From assembly GCF_040685555.1 (NCBI RefSeq), contig NZ_JBFBIK010000009.1, forward strand, positions 48,094-112,093: a stretch of DNA of 64,000 nucleotides, given 5' to 3'. The notes under the pieces were generated by a model. The model searched no databases, was not told where the DNA came from, and saw nothing but the letters and a program-made list of their open reading frames with translations. Positions 33,942 to 42,855 of the stretch are shown piece by piece (the stretch's first letter is position 1; each line of letters starts with the position of its first letter). This DNA comes from Sphaerisporangium sp040685555 (GTDB lineage: Bacteria; Actinomycetota; Actinomycetes; Streptosporangiales; Streptosporangiaceae). The position numbers and the translations under genes are program-made.

Positions 33942-36134
33942 TCACGAGGCCGGGAGGCCGGGGAAGGTTCCGTCGGGGAAACCGCCTGAGGTGGCGCTGG
34001 TGGGGATTTGGATCTGGTCGCCGTCAGCGAGGCCGGAGCGGATCTCGATGTACTGGTCGCCGCGTACTCCGACCTCCACCGTCCGCTCGACGCTCTGCCC
34101 ACCGTTGCGGGCGAGCACCGTCGCGACGCCGTCCGCCCTGGTCCGCACGGCTTGCGCCGGTACGTAGACGGCGTTCTCGGCCTTGTCGAGCGTGACCTGG
34201 ACGGTCGCCGTCTGCCCCAGCATGAGGCCGGCGGGCTGGCGGTCGAGGGCGATCATCACTCCGTACTGCACGAGCTTGCCGCTGCTGGTCGCCATCACAT
34301 CGATGTGGGTCACCTCGCCGTCGTACGTCTTGCCGGGGCGAGTCGCCAGGGACACCGCAGCGGTCTGGCCGATCTTCAGGCGTCCGACGTCGGTCTGGGA
34401 GAACATGGCCTTGACCTGCAGCTCGTCCAGGTTGCCGAGGGTTACGAACGCCGATCCGGCGTTGGCCATCGTGCCGACCGTGCCCGCGAGGGTGAGGATC
34501 GTGCCCTTGGCGGGCGCCTTGATCCTCACTCCGGCCAGGACGTCCTCGGCGTTCCGCAGCGTGGTCTTGGCCCTGGCGATGTTCGCCTCGGCCTGCGCCA
34601 CAGTGGTGATCGCCTGGCCGCCTTGACCTCGGCCCGAGCCCTGGCCCTGGCCTTGTCCGCTCCGGCCCCCCTGTCCGCCCTGACCACCCCGGCCGCCCTG
34701 GCCTGATCTGCCCTGGGGCTGCCGCTGGGTGGGCTTGCCGCTCGGGTTCACGTTGTCGTGCCCGTCGGGGGCCCCGCAGCTCGGGGACGGCTTGGCGGTG
34801 GGCGTCCGGCTGGGCTTGGGAGAGGCGCTGGGTTCCGGGGTGGTGCCGTGCCCGCCCGGCGGCGGCACGACGACGACGGGAGTCCGGGATGGGCGCGGCC
34901 TGGGGTCGCTGGGTTGCGTACGGGTCGGCGTGGCGCTGGGCGTGGGCGATGGCGAGGCGCTGGGGATACGGGATGCGGTCGGAGTGTGGCTGGGCGTCGG
35001 GGTCGGCGTGCGGGATGCGGTCGGAGTGCGGGTGGGCGTCGGGGTCGGGGTACGGGAGGTGTGAGTGGGTGTCGGGGTCGGTTTACGGGAGGCGGTGGGG
35101 GTGTGGGTGGGTTTCTGGGTTGGTCTCCGGGAGGCGGTGGAGGTTCGCGTGGGTTTCTTGACCGGTGTCTTCGACGCGGCGGCAGTCGGAGACGGCGTCG
35201 GAGTCGGGGGCGGGGTGGGGGTCGGCGTGGGGGTGGGAGTCGGGGTCGGGGTTGGCGTGGGGGACGTGGTCTCGGGCTCCGCTGAGGAGGGGGCGTCGGT
35301 GGCCGGTGGGCGGTCACCGGAGAGGGAGATTTCCGCCGCCGCGAGCACGGCCGCGTGCGGCGTGATGGTGAAGCCGACCGAGGGCTCGGGCGCCGTGGGT
35401 GTGGGGGAGGCCTCGGGGCTCCCCGATCCCGATGGTCGAGGACTGCCGGACGCAGTGGGCGGGCACGACGTCTGACCGGACGGCCCGCTGGACGGTTGTC
35501 CGGACGGGTGGGCGCTGGGTCCGGTGGACGGTTGTCCGGACGGGCGGGTGGAGGGCTGGGCCGAGGGGCGGGCGGACGGCTGGGAGGAGGGTCGTCCGCT
35601 CGGGCCGGTGGAAGGTTGTCCGGAGGGCCCGGTGGACGGTTGTCCGGAGGGGCCGGTGGACGGTTGTCCGGAGGGGCCGGGTCGGGTCGAGGGGCGGGTG
35701 ACCGGGGCGGTTCCGCCGGAGTTGCCCGACGGGGATCCGGCGCTCTGGGCCTCTTCCAGCTTGTCGCGCGTTTCCTCGGCGGCGGCCAGCGTCGCCTTGG
35801 CGGCCGTGTAGTCCTCCCGCGCGATCGTGTCATCGATCCGGGCCAGGACCTGGCCCTTCTTCACCTTCTGTCCCACGGCCACGTACACCTTCTCGACCGT
35901 GCCTGAGGCGCCGAAGGCCAGGTCGCGGATGTTGGCGTCCACGGTGTTCCCCGCCGCGGAGACGCCGCTCACGACTGTGCCCCGCCTGGCCGACGCCAGC
36001 GCGATCCCCGTTCCCGAGGAGGCGTCTCCGCCGCCGAGGTAGATCAGTCCTGCGCTCACCAGGACGATCCCCGCAAGCGCGAGTCCTCCAACTCGTACGG
36101 CGGCCGGCGGAGTGCTCGATCTCATGCGGGCCAT
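33942..36134 (-). CDS. HlyD/MacA-like membrane-fusion protein with giant Pro/Ser/Thr linker
   Basis: 730 residues, about twice the family length. A membrane anchor (VGGLALAGIVLVSAGLIYLG) is followed by the first half of the lipoyl-like domain (FGASGTVEKVYVAVGQKVKK), a short helix to about residue 133, then about 360 residues of PSGQPSTG, TPTPTP, and GQGG-type low complexity with one CPP and one CGA Cys. The second helix (AQAEANIARAKTTLRNAED), second lipoyl half (IKAPAKGTI) and beta-barrel (VYVPAQAV) follow. So the linker sits where the coiled-coil hairpin tip would be. It is divergent from a second fusion protein with ATPase and permease; it has no ATPase of its own. Confidence 0.85.
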   Translation of the reverse strand: MARMRSSTPPAAVRVGGLALAGIVLVSAGLIYLGGGDASSGTGIALASARRGTVVSGVSAAGNTVDANIRDLAFGASGTVEKVYVAVGQKVKKGQVLARIDDTIAREDYTAAKATLAAAEETRDKLEEAQSAGSPSGNSGGTAPVTRPSTRPGPSGQPSTGPSGQPSTGPSGQPSTGPSGRPSSQPSARPSAQPSTRPSGQPSTGPSAHPSGQPSSGPSGQTSCPPTASGSPRPSGSGSPEASPTPTAPEPSVGFTITPHAAVLAAAEISLSGDRPPATDAPSSAEPETTSPTPTPTPTPTPTPTPTPPPTPTPSPTAAASKTPVKKPTRTSTASRRPTQKPTHTPTASRKPTPTPTHTSRTPTPTPTRTPTASRTPTPTPSHTPTASRIPSASPSPTPSATPTRTQPSDPRPRPSRTPVVVVPPPGGHGTTPEPSASPKPSRTPTAKPSPSCGAPDGHDNVNPSGKPTQRQPQGRSGQGGRGGQGGQGGRSGQGQGQGSGRGQGGQAITTVAQAEANIARAKTTLRNAEDVLAGVRIKAPAKGTILTLAGTVGTMANAGSAFVTLGNLDELQVKAMFSQTDVGRLKIGQTAAVSLATRPGKTYDGEVTHIDVMATSSGKLVQYGVMIALDRQPAGLMLGQTATVQVTLDKAENAVYVPAQAVRTRADGVATVLARNGGQSVERTVEVGVRGDQYIEIRSGLADGDQIQIPTSATSGGFPDGTFPGLPAS
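34650..35735 (-). repeat. Low-complexity coding repeat (PSGQPSTG, TPTP, GQGG units)
   Basis: Three blocks are visible on the minus strand. Nearest the gene start are copies of an eight-residue GPSGQPST unit and variants; the middle has alternating TP and HTPTASR units; the end has RGGQGGQGG units. The DNA units are near-identical in places (24-base repeats around 35620-35690), which promotes slippage and length change. Confidence 0.85.
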
Positions 36135-36268
36135 CCTGGTCAGCCGACGTCACTCCAAGCTCAGCCCGGCCTGAGAGTTTGCTGTGGATCGGCGGCCGGA
36201 AATGGCGTGCCGAGCCGGGAATCCGGAGACTCGCCCCCATCAGTCGCAGCTCTGCCGGCCCCGCGTTG

Positions 36269-36290
36269 TCAGGAAACCTTCAGGGACGAC
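36269..36290 (+). promoter_or_regulatory. 11-bp direct repeat between divergent efflux genes
   Basis: TCAGG occurs at 36269 and again at 36280, giving two 11-bp direct units (TCAGGAAACCT and TCAGGGACGAC). OmpR-family regulators bind direct repeats with this spacing, and one is encoded further down the same strand at 40366. It lies in the 195-base intergenic region between the two membrane-fusion genes. Inference only. Confidence 0.4.
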
Positions 36291-36329
36291 GGAGGTTCAC
36301 CCAAGCGGAGTGGGCCAGGCTCAGGGCTC

Positions 36330-37499
36330 GTGAAGCTGTCGACGAAGCGCAGAGCGCTGATCGTGAACGGTGCCCTCGGGGTGCTGTTGCTGGGCGGCGC
36401 GGGCATCGCCTACGCATCCCTGAACGGGGGTTCCTCCGCGGGGACGGCGCCGCTCACCACGCGTGTCACCCGGGGCACCGTCCTGTCGTCGGTGTCGGCC
36501 TCCGGCTCGGTGGAGAGCGGCAGGACCAGGTCGCTCGGTTTCAGCACCAGCGGCACGGTCGAGAAGATCTACGTCAAGGCCGGTGACAAGGTGTCCAAGG
36601 GCCAGATCCTGGCCCGGATCGACGACACGGCCGCGCGGGAGAGCCTGGACGCCGCGGCGGCGAGCCTGGACGCGGCCGATGACGCCGACACGACCACTGC
36701 TTCCGGCTACTCGCAGTACGTCCAGGCCAGGAACTCCTACCGGGACGCCAAGCGGACGGTCGACGGGACGGTGATCAAGGCCCCGTTCGCCGGCACGGTG
36801 ACTGCCGTGAACGGCACGGTCGGCGGCTCCTCGTCGGGTTCGGGAGCGTCCAGTTCCAGCTCTTCGAGCGGCTCGGGGACCTCCGGCGGCAGCGGGGCCG
36901 GGGCCTCCAGTGGTTCGTCCGCATCGTCCGGCTCGGGTTCGTCCGGCGGCTTCATCGACATCGCCGACACCAAGCGCCTCCAGGTCGTGGGCGACTTCAC
37001 CGAGTCCGACGTGACCAAGCTGAAGGTCGGTCGGCCCGCGACCGTCACCTTCGACGCGTTGCCCGGGGTCACGGCGTCCGGCAAGGTCACGCTGATCGAT
37101 CCGGTGCCCCAGACGAGCAACAACGTGGTGCAGTACTCCGCGACGATCTCGCTGAGCGACGTGCCGAAGACGGTGAGGCTGGGCCAGACGACTAGCGTCC
37201 AGGTCATCGTGGCCAAGGCGGATGACGTGCTGACGGTCGTCAGCTCGGCGATCACGACCGCCGGTGGCCAGAACACGGTCACCGTCCTGGAGGGCCAGAA
37301 GCAGGTCACCAGGCGGGTCGAGATCGGCGTCAAGGGCGACTCGACCACCGAGATCAAGTCGGGGCTCAACGAGGGCGACCAGGTGGTGCGCGCCACGGCG
37401 GGCACGGGCGGCAACCCGCAGGGAGGCTTCCCCGGCGGCGGCTTCCCCGGCGGTGGCGGCGGCATCCGCTTCGGCGGCGGTGGCGGGGGCGGACGGTGA
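36330..37499 (+). CDS. Membrane-fusion protein of a MacAB-like transporter
   Basis: 389 residues: N-terminal membrane anchor (ALIVNGALGVLLLGGAGIAY), lipoyl-like half TSGTVEKIYVKAGDKVSKGQ, a short helical part, second half VIKAPFAGTVTAVNG, then a Gly/Ser-rich stretch of about 45 residues, beta-barrel and a Gly-rich tail (GGGFPGG). The usual coiled-coil hairpin is very short, as in other Gram-positive members. GTG 36330 gives the family N-terminus; the ribosome site is weak. The stop overlaps the ATPase start by four bases. Confidence 0.88.
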   Translation: MKLSTKRRALIVNGALGVLLLGGAGIAYASLNGGSSAGTAPLTTRVTRGTVLSSVSASGSVESGRTRSLGFSTSGTVEKIYVKAGDKVSKGQILARIDDTAARESLDAAAASLDAADDADTTTASGYSQYVQARNSYRDAKRTVDGTVIKAPFAGTVTAVNGTVGGSSSGSGASSSSSSSGSGTSGGSGAGASSGSSASSGSGSSGGFIDIADTKRLQVVGDFTESDVTKLKVGRPATVTFDALPGVTASGKVTLIDPVPQTSNNVVQYSATISLSDVPKTVRLGQTTSVQVIVAKADDVLTVVSSAITTAGGQNTVTVLEGQKQVTRRVEIGVKGDSTTEIKSGLNEGDQVVRATAGTGGNPQGGFPGGGFPGGGGGIRFGGGGGGGR

Positions 37500-38284
37500 C
37501 CCCCTGGGACCGCGGAGACCGCACGGAAGGCGGCGCGTGGCTCGCGGCGAGTCGTACGGCCCCCGTCCTGGACGTGCGCGAGGTCAGCAAGACCTACGGC
37601 ACCGGGGACGCCACGGTGCACGCGTTGCGCGGGGTGTCGCTCACGGTCGATCGGGGCGACTACCTGGCGATCATGGGCGCCTCCGGCTCCGGCAAGTCGA
37701 CGCTGATGAACATCCTCGGATGCCTGGACGTGCCGAGCACCGGCAGCTACCTGGTGGACGGCACCGACGTGGGATCGCTGGACGACCGGCAACTGGCCCT
37801 GCTGCGCAACAGGAAGATCGGCTTCGTGTTCCAGTCGTTCAACCTGATCCCGCGCATGAGCGCCCTGGCCAACGTGGAGCTGCCCCTCGCGTACGGAGGG
37901 GTGGGCGCGGGTGCGCGGCGCGGGCGGGCGCTCGCGGCCTTGGACCAGGTGGGGCTCGCCGACCGGACCCATCACGACCCGAACGAGCTCTCGGGCGGCC
38001 AGCAGCAGCGTGTCGCCGTCGCCAGAGCGCTGGTCACCGCGCCGTCGCTGCTTCTGGCCGATGAGCCGACGGGAAACCTCGACACCAAGTCCACCGCCGA
38101 CGTGCTGCGGATCCTGGACCGGCTCAACGCCGCCGGGCGGACGATCGTCCTGATCACCCACGAGGACGACGTCGCGAGCCACGCGAAGCGGGTCGTCCGC
38201 CTGGTCGACGGCCTGATCGTCGAGGACCGCCGCCAGGCCCCCGTGGACGGCCACCCGCCGAGGCTGCCGAGCGTGACCCCATGA
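37496..38284 (+). CDS. MacB/LolD-type ABC ATPase
   Basis: 262-residue ATPase. Walker A GASGSGKST, signature LSGGQQQR, Walker B LLLADEPTGNLD and the switch ITHEDD are all present. The MacB-type KTYGTGDATVHALRGVSL opens the domain. GTG 37496 overlaps the fusion-protein stop. It powers the FtsX-type permease encoded 61 bases downstream. MacB-type systems export peptides, antibiotics or lipoproteins by mechanotransmission; the cargo here is unknown. Confidence 0.93.
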   Translation: MTPWDRGDRTEGGAWLAASRTAPVLDVREVSKTYGTGDATVHALRGVSLTVDRGDYLAIMGASGSGKSTLMNILGCLDVPSTGSYLVDGTDVGSLDDRQLALLRNRKIGFVFQSFNLIPRMSALANVELPLAYGGVGAGARRGRALAALDQVGLADRTHHDPNELSGGQQQRVAVARALVTAPSLLLADEPTGNLDTKSTADVLRILDRLNAAGRTIVLITHEDDVASHAKRVVRLVDGLIVEDRRQAPVDGHPPRLPSVTP

Positions 38285-38345
38285 ACTGCTGGCCCCATCA
38301 ACAGCCGGGCTCGGAACGCCTCCGGCGAGGAGCGGTGAGCGATCG

Positions 38346-39626
38346 ATGAACGCCTTGGAGGTCCTGCGCTTCGCCGTACGCGGCCTGACGGCCAACAAGA
38401 TGCGCAGCGCCCTCACCACGCTGGGCATCCTGATCGGCGTGGCGGCGGTGATCCTGCTGGTCGCGGTGGGTGAGGGCACCTCGCAGTCGATCCAGCAGAA
38501 CATCCAGCGCCTCGGATCCAACACGCTGACCGTGATGCAGTCGTTCAGCGGCGGTGGCGGGCGGGCCGGCGGCGGAGGAGGGTTCGGCGGGGGCGGCGGT
38601 GGAGCGGCCCGGCAGCAGGGCGGCACCGGCCCGCGTACCCAGGCCAAGGAGCTGACCCTCGACGACGCCAGGGCCATGGCCGACGCGGCCGGCGCGCCCT
38701 CGGTGAAGAGCGTGTCCCCGGTGGTCACCGCGTCCTCGCAGACGGCCACGTACGAGGGGGCGAGCCATGCCATCTCGCAGCTCGTGGGCACCTACCCGAG
38801 CTATTTCGAGGCGTCGAACAAGCCGGTGGCCAAGGGCTCGTACTTCGTCAATGACGACGTGCTGGCCGCCAGGAAGATCATCGTGATCGGCCAGACCGTG
38901 GCCGAGGACCTGTTCGGGACCGTCGACCCGGTCGGCAAGCAGATCAACATCACGGGCGTGCCGTTCACCGTGGTGGGCGTGCTGAAGGAGGCGGGCTCGT
39001 CCGGCTTCCAGGACGCCGACGACGTCGCGATCGCGCCCCTGCCCGCCGTGCAGCAGAGCCTGACCGGGTTCGGGTCGCTCGGGCAGATCGTGGTGCAGGC
39101 CAAGAGCGCGACGGCGGTGGACGCGGCCCAGTCGGAGATCACCGAGATCCTCGACCAGCGCCACGGCATCACCGGCACCGCCACGGCCGACTACCGCATT
39201 CTCAACCAGGCCGCCCTCCAGGAGACGGTCAGCGCGGCGACCGGCACCTTCACGGTGCTGCTCGGCGCCGTCGCCGCGATCAGCCTGCTCGTCGGCGGCA
39301 TCGGCATCACCAACATCATGCTCGTGACCGTCACCGAGCGGACGCGGGAGATCGGTATCCGCAAGGCCATCGGAGCACCCCGGGGTGCCATCCTCGGCCA
39401 GTTCCTCGCGGAGGCCACGATGCTCAGCCTCGTCGGCGGCCTGCTGGGCGTGGCCATCGGAGTGATCGGCAGCAGGTTCACGATCGCCGGTGTCCAGCCG
39501 GTCATCGTGCCCACCTCGATCGTGCTCGCCCTCGGCGTCTCGGTCGCGATCGGGCTGTTCTTCGGCAGCTATCCGGCGAACCGGGCCGCGAAGCTGCGCC
39601 CCATCGAGGCACTGCGGCACGAGTGA
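38346..39626 (+). CDS. MacB/FtsX-type ABC permease
   Basis: 426 residues: first membrane helix SALTTLGILIGVAAVILLVAV, a large extracytoplasmic domain with a Gly-rich insertion (about residues 66-90), then three helices at the C-terminus with the family motif TERTREIGIRKAIGAPRG. It ends LRPIEALRHE, as typical for this class. It forms the transporter with the preceding ATPase and fusion protein. Confidence 0.92.
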   Translation: MNALEVLRFAVRGLTANKMRSALTTLGILIGVAAVILLVAVGEGTSQSIQQNIQRLGSNTLTVMQSFSGGGGRAGGGGGFGGGGGGAARQQGGTGPRTQAKELTLDDARAMADAAGAPSVKSVSPVVTASSQTATYEGASHAISQLVGTYPSYFEASNKPVAKGSYFVNDDVLAARKIIVIGQTVAEDLFGTVDPVGKQINITGVPFTVVGVLKEAGSSGFQDADDVAIAPLPAVQQSLTGFGSLGQIVVQAKSATAVDAAQSEITEILDQRHGITGTATADYRILNQAALQETVSAATGTFTVLLGAVAAISLLVGGIGITNIMLVTVTERTREIGIRKAIGAPRGAILGQFLAEATMLSLVGGLLGVAIGVIGSRFTIAGVQPVIVPTSIVLALGVSVAIGLFFGSYPANRAAKLRPIEALRHE

Positions 39627-39654
39627 CGTACGGCCACCGCACCAAGGAGAGATC

Positions 39655-40305
39655 ATGAGTACGAGCAGGCGCAAGTCGTACGCGGCGGACGAGCCCGCGA
39701 CGGCGCGAGAGCTGCTGGAGACCTCGCCGTTCGAGGGCGACCTCGACGCCGAGCTCGCCGTGCGGCCCGAAGGGCGCCGGATGTCCACCCTCACCCTGGT
39801 TCTCGGCGCGGGGGTGGTGCTCGTGGCGGGCATGCTCGCGGGGATCCAGGCGCAGAAGGCGTGGGGGTCATCCGCCACGGGCAACCGGCAGGCGGCCGTT
39901 CAGGCGCTTCTCGGCGGCAACGGCGGGCAGCAGCGGGCCGGCGGCGCGGGCAGGGCCGGTGGCTACCTCGGCGGCGGCCAGGGTCTCGGGCAGGCAGGCC
40001 AGGGCGGTCAGGGCCGAGGGCAGGGTCAGGGACAGGGCGCGTTCGGCAACGTGACCGTCGGCACGATCAAGCTCGTGGACGGCGACAAGATCTACCTGGA
40101 GACGACGGGCGGCGGGGTCGTCATCGTGAGGACCTCGGGCAACACCAAGATCCAGGTCAGCAAGGAAGGAAAGGTCAAGGACCTCAAGCCCGGCGGCATG
40201 GCGAGCGTCCAAGGTGAGCGGGGCAGTGACGGCAGCGTCAGCGCCACCTCGGTGAGCCAGGGCGGTGCCACCGGCGGGTTCGGCGGCAACCGGGGCGGTG
40301 GCTGA
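39655..40305 (+). CDS. Membrane-anchored protein with C-terminal beta domain
   Basis: 216 residues: cytoplasmic N-terminus of about 43 residues, one membrane helix (STLTLVLGAGVVLVAGMLAG), a Gly/Gln-rich stretch, then a beta-rich domain (VGTIKLVDGDKIYLETTGGG, VQGERGSDGS) resembling DUF5666-type extracytoplasmic domains. AAGGAGAG precedes ATG 39655. It lies between the transporter and its two-component system and is probably part of the efflux machinery; similar proteins in other actinomycetes have no proven function. Confidence 0.72.
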   Translation: MSTSRRKSYAADEPATARELLETSPFEGDLDAELAVRPEGRRMSTLTLVLGAGVVLVAGMLAGIQAQKAWGSSATGNRQAAVQALLGGNGGQQRAGGAGRAGGYLGGGQGLGQAGQGGQGRGQGQGQGAFGNVTVGTIKLVDGDKIYLETTGGGVVIVRTSGNTKIQVSKEGKVKDLKPGGMASVQGERGSDGSVSATSVSQGGATGGFGGNRGGG

Positions 40306-40365
40306 TGTGGGGGAGACGACCGGTGCGGGGGGAAGCGAAGGCGGTACGGCGAACGGAGACAAATC

Positions 40366-41055
40366 ATGCAGGGTGAGGCGAAACTGCTGGTGGTCGACGA
40401 CGAGCCGAACATCCGCGAGTTGCTGTCGGCCACGCTCAGGTACGCCGGGTTCGACGTCCTGACGGCGGCGGACGGGCGCGAGGCGGTGCAGCTGGCCGAG
40501 CGGGTACGGCCCGACCTGGTCGTGCTCGACGTGATGCTGCCCGACATGGACGGCTTCGCGGTGGCGAACCGGCTCCGCTCGACCGGGAGGCGTACCCCGG
40601 TGCTGTTCCTCACGGCCCGCGACGAGACCGAGCACAAGCTCACCGGGCTCGGCCTCGGCGACGACTACGTGACCAAGCCGTTCAGCCTGGAGGAGGTGCT
40701 CGCCAGGATCCGGGCCGTGCTGCGCCGTACCCGGGCGGACCTCAACCTGCCCTCGCGACTCCAGGTGGCGGACCTGGAGCTGGACGAGGAGGGCCACCAG
40801 GTCTGGCGTGCCGGCAAGCGGGTGAAGCTGTCGCCCACCGAGTACAAGCTGCTGCACTACTTCATGGTCAACACCGGCCGCGTGCTGTCGAAGGCGCAGA
40901 TCCTCGACCACGTCTGGAACTACGACTTCGGCGGCGACAGGAACGTGGTGGAGTCGTACGTCTCGTACCTGCGGCGCAAGGTCGACACCGTGGAACCCCG
41001 GCTCATCCACACGCTCCGGGGGGTGGGCTACGTACTACGCGCACCACGGCATTGA
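40366..41055 (+). CDS. OmpR-family response regulator
   Basis: 229 residues; phospho-acceptor Asp55 in VLDVMLPDMDG, VTKPF for the conserved Lys, and a winged helix with LSPTEYKLLHYF. Compared with its paralog at 29824 it has one residue fewer before DDYVTKPF. GGAGA precedes ATG 40366. It likely controls the adjacent efflux operon. Confidence 0.94.
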   Translation: MQGEAKLLVVDDEPNIRELLSATLRYAGFDVLTAADGREAVQLAERVRPDLVVLDVMLPDMDGFAVANRLRSTGRRTPVLFLTARDETEHKLTGLGLGDDYVTKPFSLEEVLARIRAVLRRTRADLNLPSRLQVADLELDEEGHQVWRAGKRVKLSPTEYKLLHYFMVNTGRVLSKAQILDHVWNYDFGGDRNVVESYVSYLRRKVDTVEPRLIHTLRGVGYVLRAPRH

Positions 41056-41082
41056 TCCGGTCGGCGAACCGGCGATGAGCCG

Positions 41083-42591
41083 GTGATGAGATCGATGCCC
41101 GCCCGGGAGCTGAAGCGGCGCCTGGCCCGGTCGCCGCTGTGGCTGCGCCTGGTCGTCGGAACGCTCCTGCTGGTCACGCTCGCGATCGCCCTGACCGGTG
41201 GTTTCGCCGTTCAACTGCTCCGCGGCTACCTCGTGGACCGGGTCGACAGGCAGCTGGAACTGGCGAGCCACCCGCGGCGCGACAGCTACATCCCGCCTGC
41301 GCTGCAGTCGCTGGACATGTCCCGGCCGCCAAGGCAGATCGGCCTGTTCTACATGGCCATGCTGGGATCCGACGGTGCCATAGAGCGCACGCTTCAGGAG
41401 AACCCGGACACCGACCCGCCCAAGCTCCCCCACCTCACGCTGGCCAAGTTAAGGGCCGCGACGCCCCACCCGTTCACCGTGGGGTCGGACTCCGGCATGA
41501 GCTGGCGGGTGATCGCCGTGGCCGACGGCACGCACATCCGCGTGATCGCGGTCCGGATGGACGACATCGACGCCACCGTCACCCGGCTCGCGGTGATCGT
41601 GGCGACCGTGGGTGGCGGCGTGCTGGTCCTGCTCGGCTTCGCCTGCCACTGGCTCGTGCGCCGCAGCCTGCGTCCCCTCGCCGAGATCGAACGCACGGCG
41701 GGCGCCATCGCCGGAGGCGACCTGTCCCGCCGCGTCCCCCTGCGCCACCGCCGGACCGAGATGGGACGGCTCGGCAGGGCCATCAACGGCATGCTCGCCC
41801 AGATCGAGACGGCCTTCCGCGCCCGCGAGGCGTCCGAGATCGCGGCGCGCGAGTCGGCCAAGGCGGCCCGCGAGTCCGCCTCCGCGGCCCGCCGGTCCGA
41901 GGAGCGCATGCGCCGCTTCATCGCCGACGCCTCCCACGAGCTGCGCACCCCCCTGACCTTGATCCGCGGCTTCGCCGAGCTGTACCGCCACGAGAAGACC
42001 CCCGACCTCGCCGAGGCCGCACGCCTCCTCCACAGGATCGAGGACGAGGCCGCCCGCATGGGCCTCCTCGTGGACGACCTGCTCCTCCTCGCCCGCCTCG
42101 ACCAGCAACGTCCCCTGGACCGCCACCCCGTCGACGTCCTCAGCCTTGCCGCGGGAGCCGTCCTGGACGCCCAGACCCTCGCCCCCGAGCGTGAGATCGA
42201 CCTGGTACGCCTCGACTCCGGCGACGGGCCCGTCATGGTGACCGGCGACGAGACCCGCCTCCACCAGGTGATCGCCAACCTGGTCGGCAACGTCCTGCGC
42301 CACACCCCGCCCGGGACCCCGTTCCGCGTGGGCGTGGGGACCGTGGACGGCCAGGTCGTGATCGAAGTGGCGGACGAGGGCCCCGGCCTGCCCCCCGACG
42401 CCGCCGACCGCGTCTTCGAACGCTTCTACCGTGCCGACCCGGCCCGAACCCGCGGCGAATCCGGCGGCACCGGCCTCGGCCTCTCCATAGCCGCCGCCCT
42501 CACCGAGGCCCACGGCGGCGCCATCACCCTGGAAAGCCCCCCGGGTAGGGGCGCCACCTTCCGGATCTTCCTCCCGGCCATCGAAGGATGA
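41083..42591 (+). CDS. Sensor histidine kinase
   Basis: 502 residues: two membrane helices around an extracytoplasmic sensor of about 120 residues, HAMP, then a helical insert ARESAKAARESASAARRSEE before the H-box SHELRTPLTLIRGF, N-box NLVGNVLRHTP and G-box GGTGLGLSIAAAL. GTG 41083, ATG 41086 and ATG 41095 are all possible starts. Paralogous to the kinase at 30522, from which it differs mainly in the sensor and the extra Ala/Arg helix. Confidence 0.94.
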   Translation: MMRSMPARELKRRLARSPLWLRLVVGTLLLVTLAIALTGGFAVQLLRGYLVDRVDRQLELASHPRRDSYIPPALQSLDMSRPPRQIGLFYMAMLGSDGAIERTLQENPDTDPPKLPHLTLAKLRAATPHPFTVGSDSGMSWRVIAVADGTHIRVIAVRMDDIDATVTRLAVIVATVGGGVLVLLGFACHWLVRRSLRPLAEIERTAGAIAGGDLSRRVPLRHRRTEMGRLGRAINGMLAQIETAFRAREASEIAARESAKAARESASAARRSEERMRRFIADASHELRTPLTLIRGFAELYRHEKTPDLAEAARLLHRIEDEAARMGLLVDDLLLLARLDQQRPLDRHPVDVLSLAAGAVLDAQTLAPEREIDLVRLDSGDGPVMVTGDETRLHQVIANLVGNVLRHTPPGTPFRVGVGTVDGQVVIEVADEGPGLPPDAADRVFERFYRADPARTRGESGGTGLGLSIAAALTEAHGGAITLESPPGRGATFRIFLPAIEG

Positions 42592-42782
42592 CACAGGGAG
42601 TCTCGACGGCTATAGGTGTCCTCGTGGTGGAACTCTTTCCCGCGGGGCACATTCTCGGCGCCCCCGGCGTCGTCATCCGGGCCGGGGACTCTACCGTCGG
42701 GCAGCACGCCCGCGGTGACGCCCGGATCACCTGGGTCCTGGCGAAGGCCGAGGACGTCGCGGACTACACCACAGGTCGATGA
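42588..42782 (+). CDS. Possible small hypothetical protein
   Basis: 64-codon frame starting at ATG 42588 (overlapping the kinase stop as ATGA) with LFPAGHILGAPGVVIRAG and ITWVLAKAEDVADYTTG. Third positions are GC-rich as in real genes, and the overlap favours translation, but I recognise no family. It could be chance. Confidence 0.33.
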   Translation: MTQGVSTAIGVLVVELFPAGHILGAPGVVIRAGDSTVGQHARGDARITWVLAKAEDVADYTTGR

Positions 42783-42855
42783 CCGGTGTTTGCTGGACGC
42801 AGCATTACCCGGCGTGGGTGGTGGGAGGCTTGGCGGGCAACATAGCGTCGGAGAC

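Noticed and set aside
36737..38791. Minus-strand frame of about 680 codons rich in Pro and Ser.
   Set aside because: Antisense to the fusion protein, ATPase and permease genes; its composition reflects their Gly-rich codons.
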